Positions 14,414 through 18,189 of a DNA stretch of 18,189 nucleotides are shown here, in pieces. Position 1 is the stretch's first letter. The number at the start of each line of letters is the position of its first letter. Source of the stretch: DATELY01 sp035276085 (GTDB lineage Bacteria; Pseudomonadota; Gammaproteobacteria; Steroidobacterales; Steroidobacteraceae). Where the stretch lies: positions 1 to 18,189 of the forward strand of contig DATELY010000066.1 in assembly GCA_035276085.1 (NCBI GenBank), read 5' to 3'. The notes below the pieces were generated by a model. It had not been told where the DNA came from and did no database searches. It saw only the letters and a program-made list of their open reading frames with translations. The position numbers and the translations under genes are program-made.

Positions 14414-15997
14414 ATGCTCGATGCAAATCTTCGGCAACAGTTGCAGACCTATCTCGAACGGGTGAGTCAGCCCGTGGAACTCGTGGCCTCGCTGGACGAC
14501 AGCGATGCGTCGCGTGAACTGCAGGAGCTGCTGCAGGAGATCGTCCTGCTCTCGCCGCTGCTGTCGCTCGAAGAGCGCACAGGCGATGCCGAGCGCAAGC
14601 CGTCGTTCACCGTCGGTCGCACAGGCGGCGGTGCGAACATTCGCTTCGCCGGCATCCCGATGGGCCACGAGTTCACCTCGCTCGTTCTGGCGTTGTTGCA
14701 GGCGGGTGGCTATCCGCCGAAGGTCGATGCGAGCGTGATCGAGCAGATCGAGGCGCTCAAAGGCGAATATCGGTTCGAGATTTTCATCTCGCTGAGCTGC
14801 CACAACTGTCCCGATGTCGTGCAGGCGCTGAATCTCATGGCGGTGCTCAATCCGCGCGTGAGCAGCACGATGATCGACGGCGCGCTCTTCCAGCAGGAAG
14901 TGGAAGCGCGGCAGGTGATGGGCGTGCCGGCGGTGTACTTGAATGGTGAGGAGTTCGGCCAGGGCCGCCTGACGATCGAAGAGATCCTCGCGAAGCTCGA
15001 CACGGACGCAGGCTCCCGCCAGGCGGACGAGATCAACGCGAAGGGCGCGTTCGATGTACTCGTCGTCGGCGGTGGTCCCGCAGGCGCGGCGGCTGCCATT
15101 TATGCGGCACGCAAGGGCATCAAGACGGGCGTCCTCGCGGAACGCTTCGGCGGCCAGGTGCTGGATACGCTCGGCATCGAGAACTTCATCTCTGTCAAGG
15201 AGACGGAAGGGCCGAAGATGGCTGCCGCGTTGGAAGAGCACGTCAAGACATATGACGTGGACATCATGAACTTGCAGCGCGCCGAGAGTTTGTCGCCTGC
15301 CGCTGCAGACGGCTTGTTCACGGTGTCGCTCGCGAGCGGTGCCAGGTTGCGCAGCCGCTCCGTCGTGCTGGCGACCGGTGCCAAGTGGCGCGAGATGAAT
15401 GTGCCGGGCGAACGCGAGTATCGCGGTCGCGGCGTGGCGTACTGCCCGCATTGCGATGGGCCCTTGTTCAAGGGCAAGCGCGTCGCCGTGATCGGTGGCG
15501 GCAACTCCGGTGTGGAAGCTGCAATCGATCTGGCCGGCATCGTTGCGCATGTGACGTTGATCGAGTTCGACAGCCGCCTGCGTGCGGATGAAGTGCTGCA
15601 GCGGAAATTGCGCAGCCTGCCGAACGTGCGCGTGATCGTGTCCGCCCAGACCACCGAAGTGCACGGCGAGGGCGGCAAAGTGAACGCGCTCACGTACAAG
15701 GACCGCGCGACGGGCGAGCAGCATCGCATCGAGCTCGAAGGCGTGTTCGTGCAGATCGGCTTGCTGCCCAACACCGAGTGGCTCAAGGGGGCGGTCGCAT
15801 TGAGCAATCGCGGCGAGATCGAAGTGGACGAGCGCGGTCAGACCTCGCTGCCGGGCGTGTTTGCCGCGGGCGACGCAACGACGACGCCGTACAAGCAGAT
15901 CGTCATCGCGATGGGCGAAGGGTCGAAAGCAGCGTTGAGTGCCTTCGATCATCTGATCCGCACGTCGGCGCCGGCGTCACAAGCGAACGCTGCCTGA
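14414..15997 (+). CDS. ahpF: Alkyl hydroperoxide reductase subunit F (NADH:peroxiredoxin reductase)
   Basis: A 527-residue flavoprotein that moves electrons from NADH through FAD and two disulfides to AhpC. Seen in order: an N-terminal tandem thioredoxin-like domain with Cys129-His-Asn-Cys132; FAD-binding VVGGGPAGAAAAIYAARKG (217-235); the redox pair Cys344-Pro-His-Cys347 in AYCPHCDGP; NADH-binding VIGGGNSGVEAA (359-370); and GVFAAGDATT (481-490) near the flavin. Cysteine positions nearly coincide with E. coli AhpF, and length is normal. The ATG at 14414 gives the typical N-terminus MLDANLRQQLQTYLERVSQP; in-frame GTG (14405) and TTG (14393) lie just upstream. The best ribosome site for the ATG is GGTGA at 14404-14408; the purine-rich end of the preceding repeat is another possibility. 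Probably co-transcribed with ahpC. Confidence 0.96.
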   Translation: MLDANLRQQLQTYLERVSQPVELVASLDDSDASRELQELLQEIVLLSPLLSLEERTGDAERKPSFTVGRTGGGANIRFAGIPMGHEFTSLVLALLQAGGYPPKVDASVIEQIEALKGEYRFEIFISLSCHNCPDVVQALNLMAVLNPRVSSTMIDGALFQQEVEARQVMGVPAVYLNGEEFGQGRLTIEEILAKLDTDAGSRQADEINAKGAFDVLVVGGGPAGAAAAIYAARKGIKTGVLAERFGGQVLDTLGIENFISVKETEGPKMAAALEEHVKTYDVDIMNLQRAESLSPAAADGLFTVSLASGARLRSRSVVLATGAKWREMNVPGEREYRGRGVAYCPHCDGPLFKGKRVAVIGGGNSGVEAAIDLAGIVAHVTLIEFDSRLRADEVLQRKLRSLPNVRVIVSAQTTEVHGEGGKVNALTYKDRATGEQHRIELEGVFVQIGLLPNTEWLKGAVALSNRGEIEVDERGQTSLPGVFAAGDATTTPYKQIVIAMGEGSKAALSAFDHLIRTSAPASQANAA

Positions 15998-16069
15998 GCG
16001 AGCGTCACGAGCGTACATTCCGGACGTCGGCAGCTTGCCGCGCGTTTCGGCCAATCGGAATGAGCGCTC

Positions 16070-18189
16070 ATGAATGATCACACTCAGATCCCGAATGCGA
16101 CGCCGGGCACGATCTACACCTGTCCCATGCATCCTGAGATTCGTCAGGATCATCCAGGCAACTGTCCCAAGTGCGGCATGGCGCTCGAGCCGGAGATGCC
16201 GCAGCTCGATGACGAGGATCATTCGGAGCTGAAAGAATTCCGGCGGCGCTTCTGGTGGACATTGCCGCTGACGATTGCGGTCTTCGTTCTCGCCATGTTC
16301 GGTCATCGTCTGGGCTGGATGGCACCCACGACGCAGACGTGGATCGAGCTCGCGTTGTCGTTGCCGATCGTGCTGTGGGCGGGTTGGCCGTTCTTCGTGC
16401 GCGGTGTGCAATCCATCGTGCATCGCAGCCCGAACATGTGGACGCTCATCGGGCTCGGTACCGCCGCTGCATTCATCTATAGCGTCGTGGCCACGATCGC
16501 GCCGGAGTTGTTTCCCGAGAGCTTCGCGGAGCACGGCCGTGTCGGCGTCTACTTCGAGGCCGCTGCGGTCATCATTTCGCTCACGCTTCTGGGACAGATT
16601 CTGGAACTCAAGGCGCGCTCGCAAACCTCGGCCGCGATCAAGTCGCTACTGCGGCTGGCGCCCAAGACGGCGCGACGGATCGAACCGGATGGCAGCGAGC
16701 GCGATGTGCCGCTGGCGCACGTGCACGTGGGCGATGTGTTGCGCGTGCGTCCTGGTGAAAAGGTGCCTGTGGACGGCGTCGTGCTCGAAGGCACGAGTGC
16801 CGTGAATGAATCGATGCTCACGGGCGAGCCGCTCCCGGTGACGAAGCGGCCTGGCGACAGGCTCATTGGCGCGACGCTCAATACCTCGGGCAGTCTCACG
16901 ATGCGCTCCGTGCGCGTGGGTTCGCAGACGGTGCTGTCGCAGATCGTGCAGATGGTTGCGCAAGCGCAGCGCTCGAGAGCCCCGATGCAACGCATGGCGG
17001 ATCGCGTGGCAGGTTATTTCGTTGTCACCGTCGTGCTCGTAGCACTGGCTGCGTTCTTCGCGTGGGGATTCTTCGGCGGCGAACAGGGCTGGGTGTACGG
17101 GCTCATCAATGCGGTCTCCGTGTTGATCATCGCGTGTCCCTGCGCTCTGGGGCTCGCAACACCGATGTCGATCATGGTCGCCACGGGCAAGGCAGCGACT
17201 CAGGGCGTGCTCTTTCGCGATGCGGCCGCGATCGAGAACTTCCGGCGCCTCGACACGATCATCGTCGACAAGACGGGCACGCTGACCGAGGGCAAGCCGG
17301 CATTCGACACAGCCATCGGTGCGGCCGGCCACGATCCCGATGAAGTGTTGCGAATCGCAGCCAGCCTCGATCAAGGCAGCGAGCATCCGCTCGGGCAGGC
17401 GATCGTCACCGCTGCACGTGCCAAAGGTCTCGAGCTCGCCAAGGCCGAGGCGTTCGAATCGGCGTCGGGCATCGGCGTGCGCGGCGTGGTCGAAGGTCGA
17501 CGCATCGCACTCGGTAACACGACGTTGATGCAGCAAGAAGGCAGCGACGTGCAGCCGCTGGCGAACGCTGCGGATGAGCTGCGCAGGCAGGGCGGCAGTG
17601 TCATGTATCTGGCAGTCGATGGCGTGCTCGCCGGACTACTCGCCGTCTCGGATCCCATCAAGGCCACCACGCCCGAAGCCGTGGCGTGTCTGCACGACGC
17701 GGGCCTGCGAGTCGTGATGGCGACCGGAGATGGCATCGCGACGGCACACGCCGTGGCAAGCCGACTCAACATCGATGAAGTCCATGGCGAAGTGCAGCCG
17801 GCCGACAAGCTCGCATTGGTGGAGCGCCTCCAGCAGGCCGGGCATGTCGTCGGCATGGCCGGCGATGGCATCAACGATGCCCCAGCGCTGGCCAAGGCGG
17901 ACGTCGGCATTGCGATGGGCACGGGCACCGACGTGGCGATGAGCAGCGCTCAGGTCACGCTCGTCAAAGGCGACCTGCGTGGTATTGCACGCGCCAGGGA
18001 GATTTCGGACGAAACGGTGCACAACATGCGCCAGAACCTGGGCTTCGCCTTCGTGTACAACGCGTTGGGCGTGCCCCTCGCGGCGGGTCTTCTGTACCCC
18101 ATCACCGGTTGGCTGCTCTCGCCGATGATTGCAGCGCTCGCGATGAGTTTGTCGTCGGTGTCCGTGATCACGAATGCGCTGCGGTTGCG
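16070..18189 (+). CDS. copA: CopA-type Cu(I)-translocating P1B ATPase (3' end beyond window)
   Basis: The window holds 706 codons of a P1B-type ATPase, open at its end; the last visible helix ends in SLSSVSVITNALRL, so only a short tail should be missing. The N-terminus has a small heavy-metal-binding motif, YTCPMHPEI (16-24) with CPKCGM (32-37), instead of a full HMA domain. Then come membrane helices, the actuator TGE (251-253), the ion-path CPC (356-358), the phosphorylation site DKTGT (Asp400), the SEHP nucleotide-site loop (His439) and GDGIND (598-603). YN in FVYNALGVP (661-669) and MSLSS (692-696) match Cu(I) exporters over Zn/Cd pumps; silver may also be carried. It would move Cu(I) from cytoplasm to periplasm. 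The ATG has CGGAATGAG just before it. It starts 72 bp after ahpF; no clear CueR-type operator was recognised. Confidence 0.93.
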   Translation, partial: MNDHTQIPNATPGTIYTCPMHPEIRQDHPGNCPKCGMALEPEMPQLDDEDHSELKEFRRRFWWTLPLTIAVFVLAMFGHRLGWMAPTTQTWIELALSLPIVLWAGWPFFVRGVQSIVHRSPNMWTLIGLGTAAAFIYSVVATIAPELFPESFAEHGRVGVYFEAAAVIISLTLLGQILELKARSQTSAAIKSLLRLAPKTARRIEPDGSERDVPLAHVHVGDVLRVRPGEKVPVDGVVLEGTSAVNESMLTGEPLPVTKRPGDRLIGATLNTSGSLTMRSVRVGSQTVLSQIVQMVAQAQRSRAPMQRMADRVAGYFVVTVVLVALAAFFAWGFFGGEQGWVYGLINAVSVLIIACPCALGLATPMSIMVATGKAATQGVLFRDAAAIENFRRLDTIIVDKTGTLTEGKPAFDTAIGAAGHDPDEVLRIAASLDQGSEHPLGQAIVTAARAKGLELAKAEAFESASGIGVRGVVEGRRIALGNTTLMQQEGSDVQPLANAADELRRQGGSVMYLAVDGVLAGLLAVSDPIKATTPEAVACLHDAGLRVVMATGDGIATAHAVASRLNIDEVHGEVQPADKLALVERLQQAGHVVGMAGDGINDAPALAKADVGIAMGTGTDVAMSSAQVTLVKGDLRGIARAREISDETVHNMRQNLGFAFVYNALGVPLAAGLLYPITGWLLSPMIAALAMSLSSVSVITNALRL

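Noticed and set aside
14375..15952. Open frame of 525 codons antisense to ahpF
   Set aside because: Composition is typical of a shadow frame (Arg/His/Ala-rich, no motif), and the plus-strand frame is an unmistakable AhpF.
16017..16061. Inverted pair ATTCCG/CGGAAT before the copper ATPase as an operator
   Set aside because: The arms are only 6 bp and 33 bp apart, which is expected by chance and unlike compact MerR-family operators.
16646..17536. Open frame of 296 codons antisense to the copper ATPase
   Set aside because: It lies wholly inside the ATPase gene on the opposite strand and has no recognisable domain.

Overview
The window is GC-rich bacterial chromosome with dense coding on both strands. 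The gene families suggest a free-living aerobic proteobacterium. A SARP-like regulator fused to TolB-like and TPR domains, large secreted amidase and S9 peptidase genes, AhpCF and REP-type repeats together fit Gammaproteobacteria of the Steroidobacteraceae/Xanthomonadales kind best. That placement is inference, because no rRNA or other marker gene is present. No rRNA, tRNA, CRISPR array, prophage or complete insertion sequence was seen.

Layout. (1) 1-1717: an inverted pair of 8-bp tandem arrays, a minus-strand luciferase-like oxidoreductase, a single REP-like hairpin, and a small uncharacterised gene. (2) 1956-6561: two exported hydrolases on the plus strand, a large amidase-signature enzyme and an S9 prolyl-oligopeptidase-family peptidase, separated by a REP-doublet element. 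(3) 6580-10005, minus strand: a VapBC toxin-antitoxin pair, an uncharacterised alpha/beta-hydrolase fused to a six-helix membrane domain, a MITE-like element with long terminal inverted repeats, and a histidine-phosphatase-fold protein lacking the usual second catalytic histidine. (4) 10191-13512: a 675-residue regulator divergent from a two-gene unit, an MddA-like methanethiol S-methyltransferase and a GFA-family zinc protein. (5) 13662-18189: the peroxide-reducing pair ahpC-ahpF, with an OxyR-like site upstream and a second REP doublet between the two genes, followed by a CopA-type Cu(I)-exporting ATPase that runs off the window end.

How the genes may work together. ahpC, ahpF and the copper ATPase form a plausible redox and metal-stress block: AhpF passes NADH electrons to AhpC to reduce peroxides, and Cu(I) export limits copper-driven radical chemistry. 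The amidase and S9 peptidase probably act outside the cytoplasm on amide or peptide substrates. The mddA-like gene and its GFA neighbour are probably co-transcribed, and the divergent regulator is a candidate controller.

The most distinctive signals are non-coding. Two copies of a roughly 140-160 bp REP-doublet element lie in opposite orientation at 4262-4421 and 14251-14390 and share an identical 44-bp core. An unrelated 167-bp element at 9126-9292 has 27-bp terminal inverted repeats. Among the proteins, the hydrolase-membrane fusion is the least explained.
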